From: Chitinispirillaceae bacterium
GTDB taxonomy: Bacteria; Fibrobacterota; Chitinivibrionia; Chitinivibrionales; Chitinispirillaceae
Length of the DNA stretch: 27,138 nt
Reading direction: 5' to 3'
Assembly: GCA_016932075.1 (NCBI GenBank)
Contig: JAFGDP010000068.1
Location: forward strand, 1-27,138
Under the pieces are notes generated by a model. The model was not told where the DNA came from, made no database searches, and saw nothing but the letters and a program-made list of their open reading frames with translations. Shown piece by piece: positions 9,001 to 16,982 of this stretch; within the stretch, counting starts at the first letter, position 1; each line of letters starts with the position of its first letter. The position numbers were made by a program, and so were the translations under genes.

Positions 9001-12000
9001 CGACTTGCCGAGTGTCAGGGGAAAAGCGGAAAGGCCGATATGGCCGCCATGACCCTGGAACAGGCTATCGCCATGAATCCCACCGCCAACAAGGAATACA
9101 AGCAGTTGGGTGACCTTTATATGCAGCTAAAAAAAACAGAGCCGGCGATGCGCGCCTACAAAAAATATCTTGAGAAAAATAAAGACAACACCATTGCGAA
9201 ACTCATCGGCGAACAGGCCCTTGCGCAGAAGAACTATCCGGAAGCAGCCAAATATCTCGCAATGGTCGGCGGCGCGGAATCCAAGTCACCGCAATTTCTG
9301 CTCACCTACGGAAAGGCCTGCTATCTTGCCCGTGACGATAGGAACGCACTCGCCATCTATAAACAGCTTGCCCTGCTCCTTCCCAAAAACGCCGAGGTCT
9401 TCAATACACTGTATGAATTGACCCTGCGTAGCGGCACCAAGGATGAGGCGGTGGGATATCTAAAGAAGTATGCCGCGCTCAAACCAACCGATCCGGAGGC
9501 GCAGCGTACGCTCGGCGACCTTCTTTACGAGAAAAAGGACCGGAACGGAGCACTGAAGGCCTACCGGACGCTGGCCAAAGCGGATCCCAAGGCAAAGGGT
9601 TTTTATCGCAAATACGCGGAACTGGTCATGAGCCTGGGAAAGGAGCCCGAAATCTCCTCCGTGCTCAACGCCGCAATCAAGGTGGGCGAAGCGAGCGCCT
9701 CGATGTACAAATATTTAGGCGACAAATATTTATCGGCGAAAAAATACGATAATGCGGCTTCCATGTACGAAAAAGCGTCCCAAATGGACCCGAAAAACGG
9801 AGCGTTGCTTATCGCGCTTGCCGAGTGCCAGTTAAAGAGCGGCAACACTTCAGCCGCGACGCTCACCTATGAACAGGCTATCGCCATGAATCCCAAGGCC
9901 AGCAGAGAATACAAGGCGCTGGGTGATCTGTACTGGAAGCAGAAAAAAACCGAACCGGCCATCCGTTCGTACAAGAAATACCTGCAAAAAAACAGCGACA
10001 ACAAGATTGCGATATCGGTCGGTGAAGCGGCGCTCAAAAACAAGAACTATCCTGAAGCAGTCAAGTATTTCGGCATGGTATCCGGCAATGATGCCCGTTC
10101 ACCATCGTTCCTGCTCATGTACGGCAAAGCCTGTTATAAAACAAAAGGCGAGGAGTCGAAAGCGCTCTCGATTTACAAGCAGCTCGCCGTGCTGAGCCCC
10201 AAGAATGCTGATGTGTTTGAGACGCTTTATGACCTTGAAAGCAAACGGGGAAACAAAGAGGAGGCGCTGAATTACCTGAAACGATATGCCGCACTCAAAC
10301 CCGGTGACGCCTCAGCCCAGCGTTCACTCGGCGACATGCTGTACGAGCGGAAAGACTCTGACGGCGCTCTTGCCGCTTACCGGAACGCGCTCAAATCCAA
10401 TCCCAAAGCAAAGGGCTTCCTCAAACGATATGCCGAACTGGCCCTTAAATCCGCCCCACCCCAGGAAAAGATAAGCGTGCTTTCCCGGGCCATTGAGGCA
10501 AAAGAGGCGGATGCATCAATGTATCTGACCTTGGCCGATATCTATCGTTCCCAGAACCTATGCGACAAGGCGATCCCGCTTTATGAAAAGTCGATACAAA
10601 TAGATCCGCGCGATCCGAAACTTCTCTCCTCGCTCGCCGAATGCCAGCTCAAAACCGGCAAGATCAAGGACGCGGTGGTTACCTATGAACAGGCGACAGC
10701 CATGAATCCGAACGCCAACAGCGAGCACAAGGCGCTCGGCGATCTGTATATGCAGCAGAAGAAAACTGACCTGGCGGTCAAAGCATACAAGAAATTCGTC
10801 GATAAAAATCCGAAACAGAGCTCGCTGGCCAAATTCATCGGAGAACACGAGTATAAGGCAAAAAGATACGGTGAAGCGAAAAAATATTTTGGTCTGGTCA
10901 CGGGTCAAGACGCGAGTTCGCTTCCTTTTCTCAAATTGTACGGCAAGGCGTGTTATGCTGACAAGGATTTCCGTGCCGCGGAAAAGATATACAAACAACT
11001 AGCCGTGCGCGAACCAAAAAATCCGGAAGTGTTCAAGACGCTGTATGAAATAGCAGGAAGGCAGCAAAAACCCGAAGAGGTGGCAACCTACCTGAAACGC
11101 TATACCACCCTCAACCCCGGCGACGCCGATGCCCAGCGGTTCCTGGGTGACCTTCTCTACGACAAAAAGGAGTATAAGGCTGCACTCGCGTCCTATTCTG
11201 CGGCGCTCAAGGCCAATCCGAAAGCCAAGGGATTTTATAAACGGTATGTCGATGTGGTGTTGAAAGTTGGAAGCAGCAAGCAGAAAATTGTGGCGCTCAA
11301 CGGCGCAATCTCCTCGGGTGAAGCGGACGCTTCGATGTATGGCAAGCTTGGAGATCTTTACAAGGATACCAAGGATTGCGACAGGGCAATCAAGATGTAC
11401 AACAAGGCACTCGATACCGATCCTAAAAACACCTCGATCATGTTCAGTATGGCAGAATGCCAGGTAAAAAGCGGCAACCTCCGCGAAGCCACCATCTCCC
11501 TTGAACAGGCGCTTGCCCTGAATCCTTCCGCCTCAAAGGAGTATAAAACGCTGGGCGACCTTTACATGAAGCAGGATAAGCAGAATGCCGCAATCGGTGC
11601 GTACAAGAAATATCTCGTACAGAATGCCTCTGATGCAGAAATCGCAATACAAGTGGGCGACGTCGCATTCAATGCAAAAAAATATAGCCAGGCGTATAAA
11701 TATTACGGTATGGCGGAAAAAAGCTCGCAGCCGGACTATCTCGCCCGGTACGGCCTGGCCGCGATTCAAACGAAACAATATGCAACTGCCATCACCGTGC
11801 TTGAACGGCTCCGTTCCACGAAAGGTGCGACCAAGCTTCGGGCAACCGCATACAAAACACTCGCGGATGCGTACGAGAAGAAGGGTGATGCGAAAAAGGC
11901 CGCCGAAGTCCTTAACAGTTACGTCAAGCTTCCCGGCGTGAAAGACGCTGATGCTGCGTATCGCCGGGCGGAAGTCTACGAAAGCATAAACAAGTCGATG

Positions 12001-13008
12001 GCGATTACCATGTACGCGGAAAACATCAAGGACTATCCCCGCGATTACCGGAATTATTTCAAACTGGGCAGCCACTATGCACAATCCAAGTCAACCGCCT
12101 CTCGGGGAATCAAGCTTCTTGAGAAATGCGCAGCACTGGCGGACACCATCCCAGAGCTATGGTTCGATCTGGGCAGGCTTTACTCCGACATGAAACGCGA
12201 CAAGGATATGCTCCACGCTTTCCGCAAGTATATACAGCTCGACCAGCAGAACGTTGACAGGATTCTCAAGATCGGCGAAATCCTTCTGGTAAAGCGGATG
12301 GTCGATGACGCCATGGTTTTTCTGGAAATGGCCAATGCGCTCAAAGAAAACGACCCCAAAATCATGACCCTGCTTGCGCGCGGGTACATCATCACCAAAC
12401 GCCGCGATGAAGGGGCAAAGCTCGTCGAAAAAGTGGTCAAGATGTCCAAGGGCAACGTCGATGACGATCTCCGACTGGTGCTCATCGACGTATATCTTGA
12501 CAACGGCCAGAACAGAGAGGCGATTTCCGAAATCAACAAAATGCTGTCAAAAAAACGAAACAACAAGCTCCTGCTGAAATATGCGAAAGCGCTTTACGCA
12601 GTTAAAATGTATCCGGAAGCAATCAATGCGATTGAAGACATCAAGTCGACCCAGCCGGAAAACCTCGATGCCATCATGCTTCTGGGGCAGGTCTTGGTCG
12701 CACAGAAAAAATACAACGAGGCCATCGAGACCTATAAAGAAGCGCTGTACATTAATCAATACTTTGCCCCTGCGATGGTTGCACGCGCCGACGTTTATTA
12801 TCTCCAGCGTAAATACCAGTGGGCAAAAACCTTTTATGAGCGCGCGCTCAAAGTCGATAAAAAACTTGCGCGAGCCCATCTGGGTCTGGCAAAGGTAGCC
12901 AAGGCTTCCAAGGATATCGCCACCTACCAGTCGGAACTCGACAAGGCAAAGAAGCTTGATCCGGATGATAAGGAGATCCAGGAAGAGATCAATTCGATGC
13001 GGCGATAA
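6046..13008 (+). CDS. Giant exported TPR-repeat protein (2320 residues)
   Basis: An exported protein built almost entirely of tetratricopeptide repeats. The first 26 residues form a signal peptide (hydrophobic core IFTLGSFALFTLCF, cleavage site ASA before DD). A strong GGAGG lies seven bases before ATG 6046. From about residue 35 to the C-terminus there is room for some 65 repeats of 34 residues, with the usual LG..Y, G..A and NP/DP junction residues. The middle (about 610-1975) has a higher-order period of 271-273 residues, or eight TPRs, described separately. The protein is rich in lysine and has no catalytic motif I can see and no C-terminal anchor. TPR solenoids bind peptides and assemble complexes, so a periplasmic or surface scaffold role is likely but inferred. 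Its divergent neighbour and the FecR-domain protein also carry TPR-like parts. No frameshift or break is visible. Confidence 0.92.
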   Translation: MSVHVVKYIFTLGSFALFTLCFAASADDTFDRLMSSGKYSEAIRHAEDNIPVASRDTRLWANLGKAYEKQQFNEKALACYMVSLRSGKSYEAYVGAARIYNELKQPNTAIDMAKNAMNIQATGEASWEYARACIALGKPNEAKAALERVVASDPSNVIANRELGLIYYKAKDYQKAISLLSVAFKSSGSGEIALMIANAHRSTNQFNDAIEYIKKAQQDPKVSKSATSLELGRLYFQQGNYSQAADSYKNADKSKMEAADIYQYALSLEKSGEKESTYMPLYSQATVKFGTSTSSEALLAHEKYGRWCLEKKRYSEALSHLQTIYRVDRQGSTVKDIAFLLADAYIGTGKKTQAVPYLEAVISRDPQNVEAHARLSEIYTALGQTAKARAIQEKLVNLQPNNPKIQLALGQYNLKAGRPAAALKYFQKSFMIEPNAEAAEGMTEAAWKTKQYELARDAAESALHYDSSLSGPQRILARIYMMDKNYHGARQMLEKIVKKNPGDKALWLDLALCYEKMNDNEMLAEADKTIMSLDKKDLTSRVRYARYSMSKNDLREALATYKELMVLSPKDASVVKQLAEISLKLNNKNDALFYLQKYATLSPRDADAQRDLGNLLYDKKDYRGALTAFRAAMAANPNIKGMYKRYAELVISQKATPKETYAVLSAAVNANEADEKVYIKLGDIYLASKKYNQAIDMYQQALQQNPKNADALASLAACQAKAGRTAEAILSYEQVTAMRPGNVLQQKELGDLYMKEGKTDQAVNAYKRYLDKVPADAKTAKLIGDYEFTKKNYKEAVKYLGKVTGAEANKPDFLYRYGTACYELKDVRKTEDLFKKLIVVDPKNTEAHKTLYEIAQKNNQLQQAATYLKKYTALNPSDDKMLITLGNLLYSLKDQSGALTAYRGALKANPKAKGFYEKYVTLVSTKGTPQELIGAMNGAIAAGEANVGMYKQLGDIYYNAKNYPRAIEMYEKASQLDPKNGALLARLAECQGKSGKADMAAMTLEQAIAMNPTANKEYKQLGDLYMQLKKTEPAMRAYKKYLEKNKDNTIAKLIGEQALAQKNYPEAAKYLAMVGGAESKSPQFLLTYGKACYLARDDRNALAIYKQLALLLPKNAEVFNTLYELTLRSGTKDEAVGYLKKYAALKPTDPEAQRTLGDLLYEKKDRNGALKAYRTLAKADPKAKGFYRKYAELVMSLGKEPEISSVLNAAIKVGEASASMYKYLGDKYLSAKKYDNAASMYEKASQMDPKNGALLIALAECQLKSGNTSAATLTYEQAIAMNPKASREYKALGDLYWKQKKTEPAIRSYKKYLQKNSDNKIAISVGEAALKNKNYPEAVKYFGMVSGNDARSPSFLLMYGKACYKTKGEESKALSIYKQLAVLSPKNADVFETLYDLESKRGNKEEALNYLKRYAALKPGDASAQRSLGDMLYERKDSDGALAAYRNALKSNPKAKGFLKRYAELALKSAPPQEKISVLSRAIEAKEADASMYLTLADIYRSQNLCDKAIPLYEKSIQIDPRDPKLLSSLAECQLKTGKIKDAVVTYEQATAMNPNANSEHKALGDLYMQQKKTDLAVKAYKKFVDKNPKQSSLAKFIGEHEYKAKRYGEAKKYFGLVTGQDASSLPFLKLYGKACYADKDFRAAEKIYKQLAVREPKNPEVFKTLYEIAGRQQKPEEVATYLKRYTTLNPGDADAQRFLGDLLYDKKEYKAALASYSAALKANPKAKGFYKRYVDVVLKVGSSKQKIVALNGAISSGEADASMYGKLGDLYKDTKDCDRAIKMYNKALDTDPKNTSIMFSMAECQVKSGNLREATISLEQALALNPSASKEYKTLGDLYMKQDKQNAAIGAYKKYLVQNASDAEIAIQVGDVAFNAKKYSQAYKYYGMAEKSSQPDYLARYGLAAIQTKQYATAITVLERLRSTKGATKLRATAYKTLADAYEKKGDAKKAAEVLNSYVKLPGVKDADAAYRRAEVYESINKSMAITMYAENIKDYPRDYRNYFKLGSHYAQSKSTASRGIKLLEKCAALADTIPELWFDLGRLYSDMKRDKDMLHAFRKYIQLDQQNVDRILKIGEILLVKRMVDDAMVFLEMANALKENDPKIMTLLARGYIITKRRDEGAKLVEKVVKMSKGNVDDDLRLVLIDVYLDNGQNREAISEINKMLSKKRNNKLLLKYAKALYAVKMYPEAINAIEDIKSTQPENLDAIMLLGQVLVAQKKYNEAIETYKEALYINQYFAPAMVARADVYYLQRKYQWAKTFYERALKVDKKLARAHLGLAKVAKASKDIATYQSELDKAKKLDPDDKEIQEEINSMRR
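7882..8700 (+). repeat. TPR super-repeat unit 1 (273 residues)
   Basis: This is the first full copy of the eight-TPR module inside the giant protein. It is phased from GNLLYDKKD, which recurs as GNLLYSLKD, GDLLYEKKD, GDMLYERKD and GDLLYDKKE in units 2-5. It contains the module landmarks SLAACQ and YGTACY. A partial unit precedes it from about 7650. Confidence 0.85.
8701..9513 (+). repeat. TPR super-repeat unit 2 (271 residues)
   Basis: Second copy. Landmarks in order are GNLLYSLKD, NPKAKGFYEKYV, DPKNGALLARLAECQ, AIAMNPTANKEYKQLGDLY, YGKACY and FNTLYEL. A 25-base stretch around 9058-9082 is identical to the matching place in unit 3, so similarity persists at the DNA level. Confidence 0.88.
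9514..10329 (+). repeat. TPR super-repeat unit 3 (272 residues)
   Basis: Third copy, exactly 8 x 34 residues. Landmarks are GDLLYEKKD, DPKAKGFYRKYAELV, DPKNGALLIALAECQ, AIAMNPKASREYKALGDLY and YGKACY. Cysteines 1261 and 1363 are 102 residues (three TPRs) apart. Confidence 0.88.
10330..11145 (+). repeat. TPR super-repeat unit 4 (272 residues)
   Basis: Fourth copy, exactly 816 bases. Landmarks are GDMLYERKD, NPKAKGFLKRYAELA, SSLAECQLKTGK, ATAMNPNANSEHKALGDLY, YGKACY and FKTLYEI. Confidence 0.88.
11146..11967 (+). repeat. TPR super-repeat unit 5 (decaying toward its end)
   Basis: Fifth copy. Landmarks are GDLLYDKKE, NPKAKGFYKRYVDVV, SMAECQVKSGN and ALALNPSASKEYKTLGDLY. The second half diverges: the YGKACY box reads YGLAAI and the cysteine is lost. 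After about 11967 the sequence continues as ordinary TPRs without the long period. The right boundary is approximate. Confidence 0.75.
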
Positions 13009-13157
13009 GCACTGAATGTTCGCCCCGACAAATTTGCACGGCGCGGCTTTTTAAGAACCTAAGTATGCGGCAATGGTGGCACGGATTTATATTGTACCAT
13101 TCTATGGAAAATCATGTTTCCTAACCTTCACATCTACCACCTTTCTTTGGAGGCACT

Positions 13158-14315
13158 ATGTTTATTTCAACATTATCGAGGAGTTTCCTTATGGCAATGG
13201 TTACAGCGGCAGGCCTCACAATGTGTACCAACGCGGAGTTAAAAATCGAAAAGACGCCTTTTGGCAAGGTCGACGGCAAACAGGTCGAACTGTATACGCT
13301 TACCAATAACAAAGGCGTTGAAATGAAGGTGACCAATTACGGCGGGATCGTAACCGCGCTCAAAGTACCTGATAAAAAAGGCGCCATGGCCGATATCGTC
13401 CTTGGATTCAATGACATTAGCGGATACACCAGCCCCACCTACCTTAAAGCAAATCCCTTTTTCGGCGCAACCATTGGCCGTTACGGCAACCGAATCGGCG
13501 GTGCTGCATTTAAGGTGGACGGGAAAGAGTTTACCCTTGCCAAAAATAACGGTCCGAACAACCTCCACGGCGGCGTGAAAGGATTCGACAAACGGATCTG
13601 GACAGCCAAGGAGGTCAAGGGGAAAAACAGTGTCGGCCTGGAACTCTCGTACGTTAGCAAGGATGGCGAAGAGGGTTTTCCGGGAACCTTGACAACGACA
13701 GTAACGTACACCCTCACCAACAATAACGAGTTTAAAATCGACTACAACGCCACCACCGACAAAACCACCATCTGCAACCTGACGCATCACTCTTATTTCA
13801 ACCTGGCGGGCGAAGGTGGCGGCGATATCCTGGGTCATCAGATTATGCTCAAGGCCAGCAAAATCACGCCGGTTGATTCCACGCTCATTCCCACCGGCGA
13901 ACTCAAAGAGGTAGCCGGAACGCCGTTTGATTTCCGCAAATCAACTGACATTGGTGCGCGCATAAACGAAGAGGACGAGCAGCTTACCTTTGGAAAAGGC
14001 TATGACCATAACTGGGTGCTCGACCGGCCCAAAGGCTCCAAGGGGCTCCTCCTCGCAGCAACCGCTTATGACCCTAAAAGCGGTCGTGCCATGGACGTCC
14101 TGACTACCGAACCCGGTATCCAGCTCTATGTGGGCAATTTCCTCGACGGCACGCTCACCGGAAAGTCAGGAAAGGCGTATGCACACCGGACCGGTTTCTG
14201 CCTCGAAACCCAGCACTATCCGGATTCACCCAACCAGCCGTCGTTTCCGTCTACCGTGCTCAAACCGGGCCAGACCTATAAAACGTCGACGGTCTATAAA
14301 TTTTATTGCAAATAA
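13158..14315 (+). CDS. galM: Aldose 1-epimerase (mutarotase), exported form
   Basis: This enzyme interconverts alpha and beta anomers of hexoses such as glucose and galactose. The 385-residue sequence carries the family landmarks: FFGATIGRYGNRIGGA (101-116), NNLHGGVKGFDKRIW (134-148), NLTHHSYFNL (207-216) with catalytic His211, and CLETQHYPDSPNQPSFP (348-364) with catalytic Glu350. An N-terminal hydrophobic stretch (about 5-22) followed by TNA before Glu27 looks like a signal peptide, so the enzyme is probably periplasmic or outside. The LTMC at 20-23 is a poor lipobox because methionine precedes the cysteine. GGAGG lies four bases before ATG 13158. It follows the giant TPR gene by 149 bases on the same strand and ends just before a strong bidirectional terminator. 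An exported mutarotase would serve extracellular sugar breakdown or uptake. Confidence 0.93.
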   Translation: MFISTLSRSFLMAMVTAAGLTMCTNAELKIEKTPFGKVDGKQVELYTLTNNKGVEMKVTNYGGIVTALKVPDKKGAMADIVLGFNDISGYTSPTYLKANPFFGATIGRYGNRIGGAAFKVDGKEFTLAKNNGPNNLHGGVKGFDKRIWTAKEVKGKNSVGLELSYVSKDGEEGFPGTLTTTVTYTLTNNNEFKIDYNATTDKTTICNLTHHSYFNLAGEGGGDILGHQIMLKASKITPVDSTLIPTGELKEVAGTPFDFRKSTDIGARINEEDEQLTFGKGYDHNWVLDRPKGSKGLLLAATAYDPKSGRAMDVLTTEPGIQLYVGNFLDGTLTGKSGKAYAHRTGFCLETQHYPDSPNQPSFPSTVLKPGQTYKTSTVYKFYCK

Positions 14316-14337
14316 TGTCAGATCTGTTGTCTTTATC

Positions 14338-14368
14338 AAAAAAGCCCCACACCAGCGGGGCTTTTTTT
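14338..14368. terminator. Bidirectional intrinsic terminator between galM and hisD
   Basis: AAAAAAGCCCC, a short loop, then GGGGCTTTTTTT: a GC-rich stem flanked by A and T runs, functional in both directions. It lies 22 bases after the galM stop and 65 bases from the hisD stop, and separates the two converging transcripts. Confidence 0.9.
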
Positions 14369-14433
14369 CACTTCCATTTCTTAGTGTATATGTATCCGAC
14401 CGATCTCTCTATATAACCGGGTACCTTGCTTAC

Positions 14434-15729
14434 TCAGACTCTCTGCTCGACGCTCATCGCGTGGTGGATAAAATGCTCGGCACGCGCAAAGATCGAAACA
14501 TAGGGCGCGGCTTTTCTCAAGCCACCCTTTTGGACTTCAGCCACCGATATCCGTTTCATAAAACTCTCCACGCCGAGCGGCGAAGCAAACCTGGCAGCAC
14601 CGCCCGTGGGCAGCACATGGTTGGTGCCGATGAAATAATCTCCGAGCGCGACCGGTGTATGCGGACCGATAAAAACCGCCGCCGCGTTCCTTACCTTTTT
14701 CAGATCTTGACGTGCTGTGCCGGTCATAATCTGCAGATGTTCGGGTGCAACGGCATTTACTATCGCAATACTGTCGTTGCGTGATTCGGTCCGCACTACA
14801 GCGATGGCATCATCAGGAAGCCGCTCAAGCGTCTTCCCTACCGGAGATTGTTTCATCTCCGTAGCCGTCTGGAGGGCGATTTCCCGGGCAAACGCAGCAT
14901 CTTCGGTGACGCACAGGGCAAACTCATCGCCTGAACCATGCTCTGCCTGCGCCAGCAGGTCGAGCGCCACCCATCGCGGGCTGACCGAGTCATCGGCAAT
15001 GATCACCACCTCGCTTGGCCCTGCTATTGCATCGATATCAACCGCGCCATAAACCTGCCGCTTGGCGGCAGCAACATAGGCATTTCCCGGCCCTACTATT
15101 TTATCGACCCGCCTTATCGACTGGGTGCCGAACGCCAGCGCAGCAATTGCATGGCTGCCGCCGATACGGTAGACCTCCCGGACAGCACACAGAGAAAGCG
15201 CAAACGCAATACCAGGATCAAGCGCTCCCCGCGGCGGCGTCACCGCGACAATCTCATGAACACCCGCCACCTGGGCCGGGATCACGTTCATGAGCACGCT
15301 CGATGGATACACGGTGTGGCCGCCCGGAACATACACCGCCACACGCTCGAGCGGCCGCACAAGCTGTGCCAGCGTCCCCTCGCCGGTTTTCATGGAAAAA
15401 CCCGCAGGTCTTTGCCGCATATGAAACGCCCTGATCCGTTTAGCCGCCTCACGCATCGTCTTCTGGAGCGCTCGGGGCGTCTTGCGGGCTTGTCGCTCTA
15501 TTTCGGATTGCGTGATTCTGACGGTGCGAGCGGACAATCTCATCTTATCAAACCTTCTGGTATAAGCGAACAGCGCTGTGTCGCCCTGTCTCTGGACCGC
15601 CCGGATAATCTTCCCGACGGCATGCGCGACTGCGGCATCACGTTTTTGGCGATTTGAAAGAATCCGCTCAAACAGTCGCTTTCCGCGAACGGTCGTGTAA
15701 TCAATGATTGCAACGGGGTTCTTTTTCAT
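14434..15729 (-). CDS. hisD: Histidinol dehydrogenase
   Basis: Catalyses the last two steps of histidine synthesis, oxidising L-histidinol to L-histidine with two NAD+, in the cytoplasm as a zinc homodimer. The 431 residues match the family length. Visible features are YVPGG (133-137), IVGPGNAYV (211-219), AGPSEVVIIADD (236-247), the zinc ligands Gln261 and His264 in AQAEHGSGDEF, the catalytic pair Glu330-His331 in APEHL, ligand Asp364 in ALGDYF, and a C-terminal histidine (His423) in place of the last ligand. AGGAG and GAAGG precede ATG 15729. It is the last gene of a minus-strand operon after prfB, nif3 and a glycosyltransferase, 32 bases after the latter. No other histidine gene is present in the window, so this hisD stands apart from any his operon here. 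Confidence 0.97.
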   Translation of the reverse strand: MKKNPVAIIDYTTVRGKRLFERILSNRQKRDAAVAHAVGKIIRAVQRQGDTALFAYTRRFDKMRLSARTVRITQSEIERQARKTPRALQKTMREAAKRIRAFHMRQRPAGFSMKTGEGTLAQLVRPLERVAVYVPGGHTVYPSSVLMNVIPAQVAGVHEIVAVTPPRGALDPGIAFALSLCAVREVYRIGGSHAIAALAFGTQSIRRVDKIVGPGNAYVAAAKRQVYGAVDIDAIAGPSEVVIIADDSVSPRWVALDLLAQAEHGSGDEFALCVTEDAAFAREIALQTATEMKQSPVGKTLERLPDDAIAVVRTESRNDSIAIVNAVAPEHLQIMTGTARQDLKKVRNAAAVFIGPHTPVALGDYFIGTNHVLPTGGAARFASPLGVESFMKRISVAEVQKGGLRKAAPYVSIFARAEHFIHHAMSVEQRV

Positions 15730-15761
15730 GGCAGCCTTCTCTCCTAAGGTTCAGAAACAAA

Positions 15762-16982
15762 TTACCTTTTCCTTCCGTGCATGTCGATAAACGACGCCAT
15801 TTTTCTTGCACGGTTGTTCCAAGAGTATTCACCTGCCGCTGCCACGCACTGCTTACGCATGACGTGGTATGTTCTTTTGTCTGAAAACAAGCGCGACAAT
15901 GCCCCGGCAAGCGAATCCACCGATCCCGGTTCATACAGAACCCCTTCTCTCCCCTCTCTCACAAAAACAGACAACGTCTCCAGACGAGCCGCAACCACCG
16001 GCACTCCGGCCGCGAAATAATCAAATACCTTGGTCGGGCTGACGAGCGCAGCGGTCATGAAATTCCTGCGGTAGGCGGCCAGACCCGCGCCGGCATTGGC
16101 AACAAGATAATCCGCCATCTGCGTATGCGGCATCCACTCCTTCAGATCAACCCTATCAGCCACATGGTACTGATCAGCCATGGCGCCAAGCTTTGACATA
16201 TCATCCGGTCTGAGGCCAAGCCAGGCAAACGTAATACCCAGATGCCTGCAGCGGGCCAGCGCCTCAAAAACGAGAGCATCCTCTATTGAAGGAGCTCTTC
16301 TTCCAATATAAACGAGATGCCTGCGTGCCGGCCCGGAAAGAGAGCTGCCGCTGATGCGGATGGCCGGTGCACCAAGGGGAAGAACCGTTGACGGCGCAAC
16401 CAGGAAATCCCCTGCATACAGCTCATGCTGCGGATAGGTAATGCAGATACAGCCGTGACACTGGTTCATGCATACCCGCTCGATGCAGTAATAGTGCGAC
16501 GTCATGGTGAACCATCGCGGTCTGGGAGGAGCTGGCAGGCCGGGCAGGGTCCTGCTTCCATGATAGGCATGCGTCTCGAAAAAAACCAGGCATCCCAGCA
16601 GGCGAAGAAACACAAGATACGGAAGAAACGTGGTATTCCGCGTCACCACCACCGATCGTTCCCCGCGCTTTCTGCTTCTGAGAATGTACAGACAGGCGCG
16701 CAGATAAAAAAGCGTGGTCATTCGTATCTTGAAAACATAGCGGGAACAGATCCGTACGGTGTAATGGGGAAGCATGCTAAATCCGAACCGCTCTTGCAGA
16801 ACCGTTTTCGGATCAAGACCGGAATCCCCCTCAATGATCAGTGTCGTCGGTATTCCCAGCGATGCAAGGCTGTAGGTGGCAAAGATGGAGACCGATGCCA
16901 TGGGAGAAGCGCTCTGGATGCCAAATTTGTTGACGAAAAACAGCCGCATTGCGCCGGTGTCAAAACGCGCATCCGTTCTCAT
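15762..16982 (-). CDS. Glycosyltransferase, GT4-like (GT-B fold)
   Basis: A 406-residue protein resembling group 1 (GT4) glycosyltransferases, which transfer sugars from nucleotide-sugars to lipid or glycan acceptors at the cytoplasmic face of the membrane. The N-terminal half is a less conserved acceptor domain, with FVNKFGIQSASPMASVSIF near the start and a hydrophobic stretch LVFLRLLGCLVFFETHAYHG. The C-terminal half holds HLVYIGRRAPSIEDAL, VDLKEWMPHTQMADYL and the donor-site pattern PTKVFDYFAAGVPVVAA. A cysteine-rich MNQCHGCICIT segment lies between them. ATG 16982 overlaps the nif3 stop (ATGA), which supports this start through translational coupling; an internal ATG at codon 12 is also possible. 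Substrate cannot be told. It is unusual to find it between nif3 and hisD. Confidence 0.85.
   Translation of the reverse strand: MRTDARFDTGAMRLFFVNKFGIQSASPMASVSIFATYSLASLGIPTTLIIEGDSGLDPKTVLQERFGFSMLPHYTVRICSRYVFKIRMTTLFYLRACLYILRSRKRGERSVVVTRNTTFLPYLVFLRLLGCLVFFETHAYHGSRTLPGLPAPPRPRWFTMTSHYYCIERVCMNQCHGCICITYPQHELYAGDFLVAPSTVLPLGAPAIRISGSSLSGPARRHLVYIGRRAPSIEDALVFEALARCRHLGITFAWLGLRPDDMSKLGAMADQYHVADRVDLKEWMPHTQMADYLVANAGAGLAAYRRNFMTAALVSPTKVFDYFAAGVPVVAARLETLSVFVREGREGVLYEPGSVDSLAGALSRLFSDKRTYHVMRKQCVAAAGEYSWNNRARKMASFIDMHGRKR

Noticed and set aside
7882..11967. CRISPR or satellite-type array
   Set aside because: The 0.8-kb periodicity is coding TPR sequence in one intact frame with codon-level divergence, not short repeats with spacers.
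13020..13056. Terminator after the giant TPR gene, before a T-run near 13050
   Set aside because: The GC-rich stretch before the Ts does not form a clean hairpin.
13072..13101. AATGGT / ACCATT inverted repeat upstream of galM
   Set aside because: Only six base pairs with an 18-base loop; expected by chance in this length.
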